Shown: positions 1 through 7,914 of the stretch, piece after piece
Layout: the number at the start of each line of letters is the position of its first letter
Numbering within the stretch: position 1 is the first letter of the stretch
DNA from: Candidatus Cloacimonadota bacterium
Lineage (GTDB): Bacteria > Cloacimonadota > Cloacimonadia > Cloacimonadales > WRIO01
Length of the DNA: 11,821 nucleotides
Assembly: GCA_017998585.1 (NCBI GenBank)
Contig: JAGOCT010000024.1
Location: forward strand, 1-11,821
Direction: 5' to 3'
Program-made: the position numbers and the translations under genes
The notes under the pieces: model-generated
What the model was told of the DNA's origin: nothing
Databases searched by the model: none
What the model saw: the letters and a program-made list of their open reading frames with translations, nothing else

Positions 1-538
1 AAGTACCGGCAAAGATCAGCGACACTCTCTTCGAATCCATCCATTTCAGGAAACAGTGCAGGGCAACCAGACCAAATAAAAAGCTCAGCAATGTTTCCCG
101 GTTTTTCAAACTGGCCACTGCTTCGGTGTGAATGGGATGGGCAGCAAAAAGCAGAACCATGCACACCAGGAAAAAAACGTGGGTGGTTTTAAAAATCTTC
201 CTGAGGATAAGGAAGAGCAACAGGAGTACAATTGCGTAAATTAATACATTGATCAGATGGCTCAGATGCGGATTTTCCCCCCACAATCCATACTCGATCG
301 CAAAGGTAGCCATAGCAACTGGCCTGTAACCAAAAGAATTTCCTTCTTCATCCACATACCGGCTGGTAAAGATCTCTGGTATGCCCGCAAAACCTTTCTG
401 GACTTTCGGATTGTTCTGGGTAACATAGGTATCGTCAAGGGAATAACCGTTGGGGATCGTGTTCCCATACAGCAGGAAAGCCAGGGAAAGAGCAAAGAGC
501 AAATATAAAAAATTCTCTATGTAACTTTTCCGGATCAT
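1..538 (-). CDS. TMTC-like GT-C membrane protein, N-terminal part (3' end outside window)
   Basis: Reading the minus strand from the ATG at 538-536 gives 179 codons without a stop, running off the left edge, so only the N-terminus is present. The protein begins with a hydrophobic segment (about residues 8-25), then YSLDDTYV with the acidic pair D35-D36, an extracytoplasmic stretch ending in YRPV (71-74), the helix-loop pattern HLINVLIY (94-101), and HPIHTEAVASLKNRE (134-148) followed by another helix. This order is characteristic of the TMTC/PMT-like group of polyprenyl-phosphate-sugar-dependent GT-C proteins, which usually carry TPR repeats in their missing C-terminal half. I infer an integral-membrane glycosyltransferase or a glycan-related TPR protein. 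It is transcribed away from the rest of the locus. No clear Shine-Dalgarno sequence precedes the ATG. The family call is good; the substrate cannot be told. Confidence 0.85.
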   Translation of the reverse strand, partial: MIRKSYIENFLYLLFALSLAFLLYGNTIPNGYSLDDTYVTQNNPKVQKGFAGIPEIFTSRYVDEEGNSFGYRPVAMATFAIEYGLWGENPHLSHLINVLIYAIVLLLLFLILRKIFKTTHVFFLVCMVLLFAAHPIHTEAVASLKNRETLLSFLFGLVALHCFLKWMDSKRVSLIFAGT

Positions 539-656
539 CTAAAGCTGATTTTTGTCCTGCGTAAAAATACAACAAGAATCAGTTCTTTTCAGGTTTCTTT
601 TGCCAATTCTTTACGACTTCCATACAATGTGTGACGTTTTTCATAATTTTGCCCTC

Positions 657-1010
657 ATGAACAAAACAGACCAGAATTCAATGGTCATCTCAGGAACACT
701 TTCGCTGAGGGAATATTTGATTAGCCTCAACAGGTCCCGTACATTCAAGGAGTATGCCGGTAGGATGCTTCATGGCCGCAATAAATCCCAGCCCAAAGAG
801 ATCATGGCATTAGACGACTTCAGTTTCCAGGTAAACAAAAAGGAGGTGGTTGGAGTCAATGGGGCCATTGGATCGGGTAATAGCACTCTTTTGAGGGTAC
901 TGGGAGGCATCACGCACCCCTCGGAAAGGCATAAAACATTTACAATGTATAATTCAAGAGAATTTTTTCAGCAATTCTTTATTTGTAATAGACGTTCATT
1001 CGTGGATTGA
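657..1010 (+). pseudogene. Broken polysaccharide-export ABC transporter ATPase (Wzt/TagH/KpsT type)
   Basis: From the ATG at 657 the frame reads MNKTDQNS, a divergent lead, then TLSLREYLISL and ALDDFSFQVNKKEVVGV, the region before the Walker A loop of ATPases that export O-antigen, capsule or teichoic acid. The Walker A itself is damaged: VNGAIGSGNSTLLRVL has Asn where the invariant Lys of G-x4-GK-S/T should be, and the spacing is altered. After GGITHPSE (about position 925) similarity stops. Signature motif, Walker B and H-loop are all absent, and a stop follows at 1008-1010. Intact relatives have about 250-420 residues; this one has 117. An upstream TTG at 552 would extend the frame, but the extra residues do not look like family sequence. 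A TAATTTTG box at 644-651 matches the Bacteroidota -7 consensus, but no -33 partner sits at the right distance. It is almost certainly non-functional, probably left from an earlier export operon. Confidence 0.8.
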
Positions 1011-1137
1011 CAATAATCAGAAATTAACATGTCCTTACATTATCACGTTTAATACTGAAATAAAAAATTTAGATTATCATAAATCATTATACTTTCAGGT
1101 TAATTTTTCATTTTTACAGATATATCATGGCAACTAA
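931..1137 (+). pseudogene. Orphan C-terminal reading frame, likely tail of a lost gene
   Basis: In the frame ending at the TAA at 1135-1137, about 68 codons are open across AT-rich DNA where stops should be frequent. The translation has a protein-like mix: residues such as SLFVIDVHSWIDNNQ, then PYIITFNTEIKNLDYH and FLQIYHGN at the end. No ATG, GTG or TTG begins it. The frame is open back to 895, but that part lies inside the ABC fragment and is out of register with it. The stop overlaps the start of the radical SAM gene by 11 bases (ATG at 1127), as is common for co-translated neighbours. I infer that it is the 3' end of a gene once upstream of the radical SAM gene, joined to the ABC remnant by a deletion or recombination near 925-940. 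I do not recognise the family. A chance open frame is the alternative. Confidence 0.4.
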
Positions 1138-2197
1138 TTCATCGATTAAGGACCTCTTTACAAGAAGATTCCATAAAGACATATCTTTAAAAGAGAAAAC
1201 CAAATTAAACGATTATTCACCCTATGTTGTTGGTATGGCACTTAATATAAGCACTATTTGTCAGCGAAAATGTGAAAGATGTTTTGGCCATTTAACCAAT
1301 TATAAAGGGAAAGAAATTATGGACCTAGAAACTGCTAAAAAAGCGACAAAATTATTATTGACAATGATTAAGTCTTCTGATCCATGTCATATTATAATTT
1401 ATGGAGGAGAACCTCTTTTGAATTGGAATCTGTTACAAGATTATATTCCATGGTTTAAATCAGTAGTAAACGATAGAAATAGTAGCTTATCAACCTGTAC
1501 AAATGGAATAGCTTTGACTCAAGAAATAATAGATTACCATCTAAAATATCAGACTAATTTAAATATTAGCATAGATGGTCCTTACAGCTTTCATTCAAAG
1601 AAAGTAACAATCAAAGAATATGATCATGTAATACGAATGATTCAATATGGTGTCAATAAAAACAGTAACCATATTTCAATTCATTGTGTAATAAAAAAAG
1701 AGAATATTCCTCATGTTCCTGAGATTTTAGCCTATATAATCTCAATTGGCGTTATTAATATTAATCTGGGTAGAGATCTAAGAGAGTTTTGGTCTGATCA
1801 AGATAGAGTCAATCTAGCCGGACAAATTAGAAAGATTGCCTTAAATTATGAAGGAATTATCAGGCCTATCTGTGAAGGATCATGTGATTGTACCTCTTGC
1901 AGATCGTCCAATTTAATGGTTTACCCTAATGGAGATATTTATGATACTTGTTATAATTGTGCATGCTCATTAGTATCAAATAAAGAATTTGCTAGATTTG
2001 ATATAAAAGAGTTTTTCCTTGGAAATATGTTTACAGGAATCAATCTGAAGCCTGATTTAATTATTGCAAAGAAGGAATTGAAAAATAAATTAAAATGTTA
2101 TCTATTACATGAAAACATCGATGAAGCTGTTAATTTGATTTATGGACAGGATAAAAGAAGGTTGTATTGTCCAATTCAGGATTTTAAAAAAGATTGA
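1127..2197 (+). CDS. Radical SAM protein with SPASM-like C-terminal cysteine cluster
   Basis: The 356-residue protein has the radical SAM signature C45-x3-C49-x2-C52 (ICQRKCERC), which binds the 4Fe-4S cluster that cleaves S-adenosylmethionine, and the SAM-contacting GGEP motif at 93-96. Further on, TCTNG (123-127) and NISIDGP (146-152) fit the barrel strands. The C-terminal part has C249, C253, C255, C258, then YPNGDIYDTC (266-275), C278 and C280. This resembles the SPASM/twitch domain that holds auxiliary Fe-S clusters in peptide- and sulfatase-modifying enzymes. It is cytoplasmic, with no signal or membrane segment. The gene is much poorer in GC (27-30% in the lines I counted) than the genes either side, which suggests recent transfer. 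It stands 98 bases before the AsnB gene, so it may or may not share that transcript. No neighbouring precursor peptide is evident, so substrate and product are unknown; glycan or small-molecule modification is equally possible. Confidence 0.88.
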   Translation: MATNSSIKDLFTRRFHKDISLKEKTKLNDYSPYVVGMALNISTICQRKCERCFGHLTNYKGKEIMDLETAKKATKLLLTMIKSSDPCHIIIYGGEPLLNWNLLQDYIPWFKSVVNDRNSSLSTCTNGIALTQEIIDYHLKYQTNLNISIDGPYSFHSKKVTIKEYDHVIRMIQYGVNKNSNHISIHCVIKKENIPHVPEILAYIISIGVININLGRDLREFWSDQDRVNLAGQIRKIALNYEGIIRPICEGSCDCTSCRSSNLMVYPNGDIYDTCYNCACSLVSNKEFARFDIKEFFLGNMFTGINLKPDLIIAKKELKNKLKCYLLHENIDEAVNLIYGQDKRRLYCPIQDFKKD

Positions 2198-2295
2198 CAA
2201 TGCAATTTTTTGCTGATCTGCCTTAACTATAGAACAAATAATTACATATGTAATCTGATCCATATAATCTTTAACAATTCTTATATTAGGATTTA

Positions 2296-4083
2296 ATGTG
2301 CGGTATTCTTGGCCAATTGAACCATGCTATCCAGGTGAATGAAAAGTCATTTAACAAAATGCGGGATTCACTTACCCATCGCGGGCCTGATGATACCGGC
2401 ACCTGGATTTCTAATAATGGTTTTATTGCATTGGGGCATCGCAGGCTCTCTTTTATTGATTTAAGTAAGAATGGACATCAACCAATGGCGAATGAAAACA
2501 AAACCCTATGGTTGACTTTTAACGGCGAAATCTATAATTATAAAGAGTTGCGATCGGTATTAATCTCAAAAGGCCATATTTTCAAATCTACTTCTGACTC
2601 GGAAGTTTTACTGCATGGTTACGAAGAATGGGGAACCGGACTCCTTGATAAGATCAAAGGAATGTTTACATTTGGTATTTGGGATGCGCAAAAGAAAAAG
2701 CTCTTTCTTGCCCGGGACCGGTTTGGTATCAAACCCCTGTACTATGCCCATTTTAAGGATAAATTCCTATTTGCTTCCGAAATCAAAGCCATTCACCTCG
2801 AACCCGAAACGACATTGACCATAGATTACACTTCGGTATTCGATTATTTAAACTATCGTTACATCCCCAGCCCGGCAACTATCTGGAAGGAAGTGTCAAA
2901 ATTGCCCCCAGCCCATTTCCTGGTATATGATTACCCCTCCGGAAGGATTGAGGAAATAAAGGAATACTGGAAACTTATACCCGGCAATGAGAAGCCTGAG
3001 GTAAAAAAAGCTGTAGTAAAAGTGGATGAATTGTTGTATCAATCCATAAATCAGCACATCCGGAGCGATGTGCCGGTCGGTAGCTTTCTAAGCGGCGGAT
3101 ATGACAGCAGCGCTATTGTTTATTATCTGCATCGCCTGGGCTATACGGCCAACACTTTCTCCATAGGTTTTGAAGATTGGGATCAGAGCGAACATCAATA
3201 TGCAGAAATGGTGGCAAATAAATTCAACATGCCCTTTTTCCATGCCCTGGCCGGAGAAGAACAATTTGAGCTGGTTAAAAAACTGATGTACTTCTATGAC
3301 GAGCCTATTGCAGATATTTCGATTATTCCGACCTATATGGTTAGTAATCTGGCTGCAAAGCACAATAAGGCAGTATTGTCAGGTGAAGGAGCAGATGAAA
3401 TCTTCTGCGGCTATTGGTGGCAGAAACGCATGGCGACAATGCCTCCGTTGTCGAATTTATGGTGGAAGAAGCTTATTGGGATCTTACTAAAGGGATATAC
3501 CGGTTTTTTGACAAATGAATATGCTGATGCAATGGCAATGGGAAGATTCTCCGAAAAGGAAATCAAAGATCTGATCCATCCTGATTTGGCAACTTTTCTC
3601 AGAAATGACTCTGACTGGTTTTACAGGCACTATGTGAACCAAGAACTTTCGCCTCTCAAGAATTTTCAAATAATGGATATTAAGACTTTCATGGGAGAAC
3701 TGGTGCTTACAAAAATTGATCGTTCCAGTATGGCAAATTCCCTGGAAGTCAGGGTTCCCTTTCTGGATCATGAGCTTGTAGAGTACATTTTTTCGTTAAA
3801 TGAAAAAGCATATTACAGCCCGGATGTAGCAAAATATCCCCTTTACGAGAATATTAAGCAATCCCTCCCTGATGTCATATTATATAGAAAGAAGCAGGGA
3901 TTTGTGGGACCGGATTCGTATTACATGAATATTGACAGATATGCACTGACGCTTAAGAATGGATGCCTGGTAAAACAGCATATCATTAAAGCTGATTCGC
4001 TGAACCTGCTTATCGCACAGAAAGATCATTGGAGGTTATGGAAACTGTATGTTCTTGAAATATGGTGGAAACAGTGGGTATAG
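2296..4083 (+). CDS. asnB: Class-II asparagine synthetase (glutamine-hydrolysing), AsnB family
   Basis: This family uses ATP to activate a carboxylate and transfers ammonia released from glutamine to it. The 595-residue length is normal. The N-terminal glutaminase domain starts MCGILG with the catalytic Cys2, and has HRGPDD (28-33), GHRRLSFIDLS (47-57), NGEIYNY (76-82) and TSDSE (99-103). The synthetase domain has the pyrophosphate loop SGGYDSS (266-272), the more usual Leu being Tyr, then YDEPIADISIIP (334-345), SGEGADEIFCGY (362-373) and RVPFLDHELVEY near the C-terminus. All catalytic parts are there. True asparagine synthesis is possible, but homologues inside polysaccharide loci are often thought to amidate uronic-acid or amino-acid substituents of the glycan (WbpS-like), and the context favours that. 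The start is fixed by the need for Cys at position 2 after Met removal. It is the first gene of the close-packed run and is followed after 30 bases by the UbiA gene. Confidence 0.93.
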   Translation: MCGILGQLNHAIQVNEKSFNKMRDSLTHRGPDDTGTWISNNGFIALGHRRLSFIDLSKNGHQPMANENKTLWLTFNGEIYNYKELRSVLISKGHIFKSTSDSEVLLHGYEEWGTGLLDKIKGMFTFGIWDAQKKKLFLARDRFGIKPLYYAHFKDKFLFASEIKAIHLEPETTLTIDYTSVFDYLNYRYIPSPATIWKEVSKLPPAHFLVYDYPSGRIEEIKEYWKLIPGNEKPEVKKAVVKVDELLYQSINQHIRSDVPVGSFLSGGYDSSAIVYYLHRLGYTANTFSIGFEDWDQSEHQYAEMVANKFNMPFFHALAGEEQFELVKKLMYFYDEPIADISIIPTYMVSNLAAKHNKAVLSGEGADEIFCGYWWQKRMATMPPLSNLWWKKLIGILLKGYTGFLTNEYADAMAMGRFSEKEIKDLIHPDLATFLRNDSDWFYRHYVNQELSPLKNFQIMDIKTFMGELVLTKIDRSSMANSLEVRVPFLDHELVEYIFSLNEKAYYSPDVAKYPLYENIKQSLPDVILYRKKQGFVGPDSYYMNIDRYALTLKNGCLVKQHIIKADSLNLLIAQKDHWRLWKLYVLEIWWKQWV

Positions 4084-4113
4084 ATAAAAGGATAAATACA
4101 TAAGAATCAATAG

Positions 4114-5142
4114 GTGAGAGATTTTTTCAAAAAGTTAAGGATAGGACTCTGGTGGAATCATATCGTTCCTCCCATCATCGCGACGATTTACTTTGTTGTT
4201 TGGCAATCAAACCTACTCAATCCGTCTTTCTGGTTATATTTATTGTTCTTTATTACCTCTGTTACGGGTTTTGCAGCCTTTGGATATTTTCTGAACGATA
4301 TTTCCGATATCGAAACAGACCGGCTGGCAGGAAAGCCAAACAGTGCTTTCAGATTAAGCAGGACCTCCATGCTGTTCATTGGTGGAGGCCTATTTTTAAT
4401 CGGATCAATACCTTGGATCTGGCTGCCAAACTCATTATCAACAACCGGATTGCTTGTTCTGTTGATCTTATGTCTGATTTTTTATTCATTCCGGCCCTTT
4501 CGATTAAAAGAACGTGGATTACCCGGATTGATCTGCGACATTCATTACGGGCATATACTCCCTGTTTTTATTGCTCTTAACGTATTTGGAATTCTCTACG
4601 GAGTCAAATGGTCAGTTGGATTCCTGTCAGAATTATTGCTTTACCTTTTATTATTTGCGAAAGGATTTCGAAATATTTTGTGCCATCAGTTAGAAGATGA
4701 ACAGGATGATATTACATCCGGCATAAAGACTTTCGCCACTTTATATGGAATGAAAAAAACTGCCAGGATTATTAATTATACATTAGCTATTGAGTCGGTT
4801 TTGTTGATTCTGCTTTTCGTAATTTATGTGCCCATCCTTATGATTGTTCTGTCAATTTTCAGTTTTGTAAATCTACTTCTTATTATCAGTTGGGGCACCT
4901 TTAAATTACCTGTCAAAGAACGATTTACAAAACTCCGGTTCTTTTTAAATGATATTTATGAAGAATGGCTGCCTTTATTCCTGGTGATTCTTGTTGTGAT
5001 AAAGCATACTATGTTATGGTGGTTATTACCTTTACATCTTATATTCTTTAATCGGGGAATTTGTAACATTGGGATGGATTTCTTGAAAATCTTTAAGTGG
5101 TTTTCTTTAATTATACGACGGTTTTACTTTGAACATTTTTAA
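4114..5142 (+). CDS. UbiA-family polyprenyl transferase, integral membrane
   Basis: The 342-residue protein is strongly hydrophobic, with about eight or nine membrane helices. It carries both Asp-rich, Mg-diphosphate-binding motifs of the UbiA superfamily: N61-D-x2-D65-x3-D69-R (NDISDIETDRLAGKPN) and a second motif QLEDEQDDITSGIKTFA (192-208) with D195-x3-D199. YSFRPFRLKERG (124-135) lies in the loop between them, as in relatives. The family joins a polyprenyl chain to an acceptor: an aromatic ring in quinone and haem pathways, or phosphoribosyl diphosphate in the DPPR synthase branch (Rv3806c), which feeds GT-C arabinosyltransferases. No quinone gene is near and a GT-C gene is in the same run, so the sugar-lipid branch is the more attractive guess, but the residues do not prove it. 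The start is GTG at 4114, because an in-frame TAG lies directly before it. It sits 30 bases after asnB and 21 before the next gene. Confidence 0.87.
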   Translation: MRDFFKKLRIGLWWNHIVPPIIATIYFVVWQSNLLNPSFWLYLLFFITSVTGFAAFGYFLNDISDIETDRLAGKPNSAFRLSRTSMLFIGGGLFLIGSIPWIWLPNSLSTTGLLVLLILCLIFYSFRPFRLKERGLPGLICDIHYGHILPVFIALNVFGILYGVKWSVGFLSELLLYLLLFAKGFRNILCHQLEDEQDDITSGIKTFATLYGMKKTARIINYTLAIESVLLILLFVIYVPILMIVLSIFSFVNLLLIISWGTFKLPVKERFTKLRFFLNDIYEEWLPLFLVILVVIKHTMLWWLLPLHLIFFNRGICNIGMDFLKIFKWFSLIIRRFYFEHF

Positions 5143-5163
5143 ATCCAAAGTGGTTTTGAACAG

Positions 5164-6363
5164 ATGAAGAAGCGCATTTTCGTTTTTGTCGTTGTAGGCC
5201 AAAAAGAACACATCGATGAGCTGAATCTTTCCATCAGAACATTAAAGCATTTCACTTCTTATGAAATAATTGTTGTCACTGATCTTGCACGAAATGAATC
5301 CGGAATTGAGCATGGCAACGTTTTAGATGTCAGTACGCCAGAATCGATGACCAACCACCAGGCAGCCATTTATCTAAAGACAGGTCTGCATCGATTCCTG
5401 GATATGTCTCATGAATATTGCTACCTTGACGGTGATGTGCTGGCGGTTCGTAAAAACGTGGACGACGTTTTTAACCACTTTATAGCTCCCATAATTTTTT
5501 GCACAGACCATTGTCGGTTGCAGGAATTTAGTGAAGCAGCCATTCATTCAACATTCGATCCGGATATCTTAAAGAAGCGCGAAGTATTATATTCATTGTT
5601 TGATACAATTAACCAAAAAAGACGGAGAAAACGATCTCCAATAAAGACTTTTTTCGAACGATTCATTCAGTTTATTTTATTTAGACTTTCTATTGTCATA
5701 GTTACTGCTTTGACCATGATGAAAGGCACAGAAATCAAAAAACATAAATCTAAAAGTGCTAATCAAAAGAGAAAATTTCAGTACAATGAACAAATAAGAA
5801 ACACCTTTGTGAGGTTGAATGAAAAAATTTACAGAAATCCCTCGGCTCCTGTTTACTATTTTTTACGTGAGGGATTTTTCCATGACAGGGTTAATTTTCG
5901 CTGGACAGACGCCCGGGGAAATATTATTCTGTTAGAAAAGTCGGACTATCTGGCAGATCGCATCAGACAGAAATTTAATGTAGATGTTAAAGAGAAGAAC
6001 TGGCAACACTGGAATGGCGGCGTTTTTCTTTTCAATTCTGAATCAGTTGAATTTATGGAGAATTGGCATCAGTGGACCCTGGAGATTTTCAAGGATATGA
6101 ACTGGCAGGTAAGAGACCAGGGAACGCTGGTGGCAACAGTATGGAAATTCAATTTGGAACACCACCCAACTCTTCCCATTGAATTCAATTTTATTGCAGA
6201 TTACCACCATCCGACCATGAAATACCTTGGAAACCTGACATTTGGATTTGCAAAAAAAAGGATTATTTTCCGCCCAGTATTTCTTCATATTTATCACCAT
6301 TGGGGGGATACAGAATGGGCAGTTTGGAAAGATGTGAAGCATTTTCTCAATACAATGAATTGA
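5164..6363 (+). CDS. GT8-like GT-A glycosyltransferase with membrane-binding insert
   Basis: The first 100 residues form a nucleotide-sugar-binding half: IFVFVVVGQ strand, IEIIVV-like strand at 34-39, then YCYLDGDVLAV with the metal-binding D89-G-D91. The acceptor half has HWNGGVFLF (282-290) and RDQGTLV (317-323), the NGG and DQ landmarks of GT8-type enzymes, and a His-rich end FLHIYHHWGD (373-382), where relatives place a metal-binding His. Between these halves lies an insert of some 100 residues (about 135-235) with a basic run QKRRRKRS (151-158), a hydrophobic stretch (162-186) and another Lys-rich run. I infer a peripheral attachment to the inner membrane, consistent with a lipid-linked acceptor. 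The metal and NGG residues suggest an active transferase. Donor and acceptor are unknown. The ATG at 5164 is the only plausible start, and the next gene begins six bases after the stop. Confidence 0.75.
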   Translation: MKKRIFVFVVVGQKEHIDELNLSIRTLKHFTSYEIIVVTDLARNESGIEHGNVLDVSTPESMTNHQAAIYLKTGLHRFLDMSHEYCYLDGDVLAVRKNVDDVFNHFIAPIIFCTDHCRLQEFSEAAIHSTFDPDILKKREVLYSLFDTINQKRRRKRSPIKTFFERFIQFILFRLSIVIVTALTMMKGTEIKKHKSKSANQKRKFQYNEQIRNTFVRLNEKIYRNPSAPVYYFLREGFFHDRVNFRWTDARGNIILLEKSDYLADRIRQKFNVDVKEKNWQHWNGGVFLFNSESVEFMENWHQWTLEIFKDMNWQVRDQGTLVATVWKFNLEHHPTLPIEFNFIADYHHPTMKYLGNLTFGFAKKRIIFRPVFLHIYHHWGDTEWAVWKDVKHFLNTMN

Positions 6364-6369
6364 TCTTCG

Positions 6370-7914
6370 ATGAAAATTTTAAAAAAAGCATGTACAAAAC
6401 TCAACCAGTTGAAATTTAACGAATTAATCTTTAAAGTACGACTTTTAGAAAACGTATTTGCGATTCATTTTCTCAAAATTCTGGATCTGATTAAGTTCGA
6501 AAAAGACAAATATCGCCCGGTATCTGTCGAAAAAAAGAAAAACTTTAATAATCATCGATACAGGGGGAGAAAAATGATTTTTTGCTCAGCGCCATTCAAA
6601 AACCTCTATTTCCAATCCAGTGGTAAAATAATCAGTTGCTGTTTCAACAGGACTTTTGATATTGGTACATATCCGGAGCAAAGCATCAATGAAATCTGGA
6701 AAGGAGAAAGATTAGCCAGATTAAAAGAACACATCCTTCATGATGATTTATCGCTTGGATGTAACATATGTTATGAACAGTTGAAAGCCGGGAATTATGA
6801 TGGGGTGGGCGCAATAAATTATGACAAGTTCTATTTAAGAAGAAATGGACCTACCATGGTTGAATTTGAACTGGAGAATACCTGTAACCTGGAATGTATC
6901 ATGTGTACAGGTGAATTATCTTCGAGCATCAGAAAAAATCGTGACAAACTTCCCCCGCTACCAAAAATATACAATAGGACTTTTATTGATGAAATTAATC
7001 CGATACTATCTAAACTGAAATATGCTAAGTTCCTGGGTGGTGAACCTTTTTTAATAAAAATATACTACGACATATGGGAAGAAATGATCAAGGTTAATCC
7101 GCGATGCTTAATGGATTTACAAACGAACGGAACTATTCTGAATGAAAAAATCATCAGATTACTTGAAAAAGGTAATTTCAAGATTGGCGTTTCGCTCGAT
7201 TCATTAAATAAGGAAACATTTGAAAGAATTCGCCTCAATGCAGATTTCAATGTCGTTATAAAAAATATGGACTTTTTTGCAAAATACAATAAAAGAAATG
7301 GTCATCCTTTCTGGATATCTGCCTGTCCTATGCGAATGAACTGGCAAGAAATTCCTGACATAATTTCCTTTTGCAACAAAACTCACGCATATATATTCTT
7401 AAATACAGTCTATCATCCTTCTGATCTTGCTTTGTGGAGTTTGCATTCTTCCGAATTAAACCATATTTTTAAAACTTTGTCTTCAAGGCAGATAACAGAT
7501 GGTGGAATCATAGCTATAAAAAACAAAAATCATTTTGATAGCTTCCTAACACAAATCCAAACATGGTATAATCAGGCATTAGAAAGAGAAGCGCTTGAGG
7601 AAAGTTATAAGGGATTGGATTATAAATATTTGGAAAATTTGTTAGTCGAAAGATTGCATAAATACATCGCAAAAATAGAACCCACAGGGCAAAATATAAA
7701 CCAAATAACGGATAAGTATCAGTCACTACTCGATCAGATTCCATCAAATGATATAAAAAAACGCTTGATCCTAACCATCATGAACAGGTCTATTGAAACA
7801 CTTTTTGATATTTTGAACGAAAATTCACTGGATAGCCTCTCTGGGATGCTGGCACAGTTTATTGCTAGCAGCTCCTTAAATGAAAGAACATTTATCTTCA
7901 ATTATGATGTCTGA
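6370..7914 (+). CDS. Radical SAM protein with N-terminal twitch/SPASM-like domain
   Basis: The 514 residues fall into four parts. Residues 1-65 form a basic helical lead. Residues 66-140 form an auxiliary-cluster domain: C72 (FCSAPFKNLYF), C90-C91 (KIISCCFNR), IWKGERLARLKE and C131-x2-C134 (GCNICYEQ). Residues 160-330 form the radical SAM core: C172-x3-C176-x2-C179 (TCNLECIMC), GGEP (223-226), QTNGT (241-245) and GVSLDSLN (253-260). The rest is a helical, unassigned C-terminal region. In most SPASM enzymes the auxiliary domain follows the core; here it precedes it, a layout seen in twitch-domain radical SAM proteins, some of them in polysaccharide loci. It is cytoplasmic, without membrane helices. 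It starts six bases after the upstream glycosyltransferase gene and overlaps the next one, so the three are probably translated together, which points to work on the same glycan or lipid-linked intermediate. The exact reaction cannot be read from the sequence. Confidence 0.85.
   Translation: MKILKKACTKLNQLKFNELIFKVRLLENVFAIHFLKILDLIKFEKDKYRPVSVEKKKNFNNHRYRGRKMIFCSAPFKNLYFQSSGKIISCCFNRTFDIGTYPEQSINEIWKGERLARLKEHILHDDLSLGCNICYEQLKAGNYDGVGAINYDKFYLRRNGPTMVEFELENTCNLECIMCTGELSSSIRKNRDKLPPLPKIYNRTFIDEINPILSKLKYAKFLGGEPFLIKIYYDIWEEMIKVNPRCLMDLQTNGTILNEKIIRLLEKGNFKIGVSLDSLNKETFERIRLNADFNVVIKNMDFFAKYNKRNGHPFWISACPMRMNWQEIPDIISFCNKTHAYIFLNTVYHPSDLALWSLHSSELNHIFKTLSSRQITDGGIIAIKNKNHFDSFLTQIQTWYNQALEREALEESYKGLDYKYLENLLVERLHKYIAKIEPTGQNINQITDKYQSLLDQIPSNDIKKRLILTIMNRSIETLFDILNENSLDSLSGMLAQFIASSSLNERTFIFNYDV

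Noticed and set aside
262..495. 77-residue minus-strand frame starting at 495
   Set aside because: It lies in a different frame over the TMTC-like gene, whose long open frame has clear family motifs.
644..651. TAATTTTG as an active promoter -7 box for the ABC fragment
   Set aside because: It matches the consensus, but no TTTG lies 19-21 bases upstream and the gene is broken.
552..656. N-terminal extension of the ABC fragment from TTG 552
   Set aside because: The added residues do not resemble the family's opening strand, and ATG 657 is a better start.
2241..2254. ATTACATATGTAAT palindrome before asnB, a possible operator
   Set aside because: A 14-base palindrome in strongly AT-rich DNA is near chance expectation in a window of this size, and no second copy or regulator gene is seen.
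2296..4083. Lasso-peptide cyclase (AsnB homologue next to a radical SAM gene)
   Set aside because: The protein keeps the full glutaminase domain with Cys2, and there is no B-type leader peptidase, RRE or precursor peptide nearby. A conventional glutamine-dependent amidotransferase fits better.
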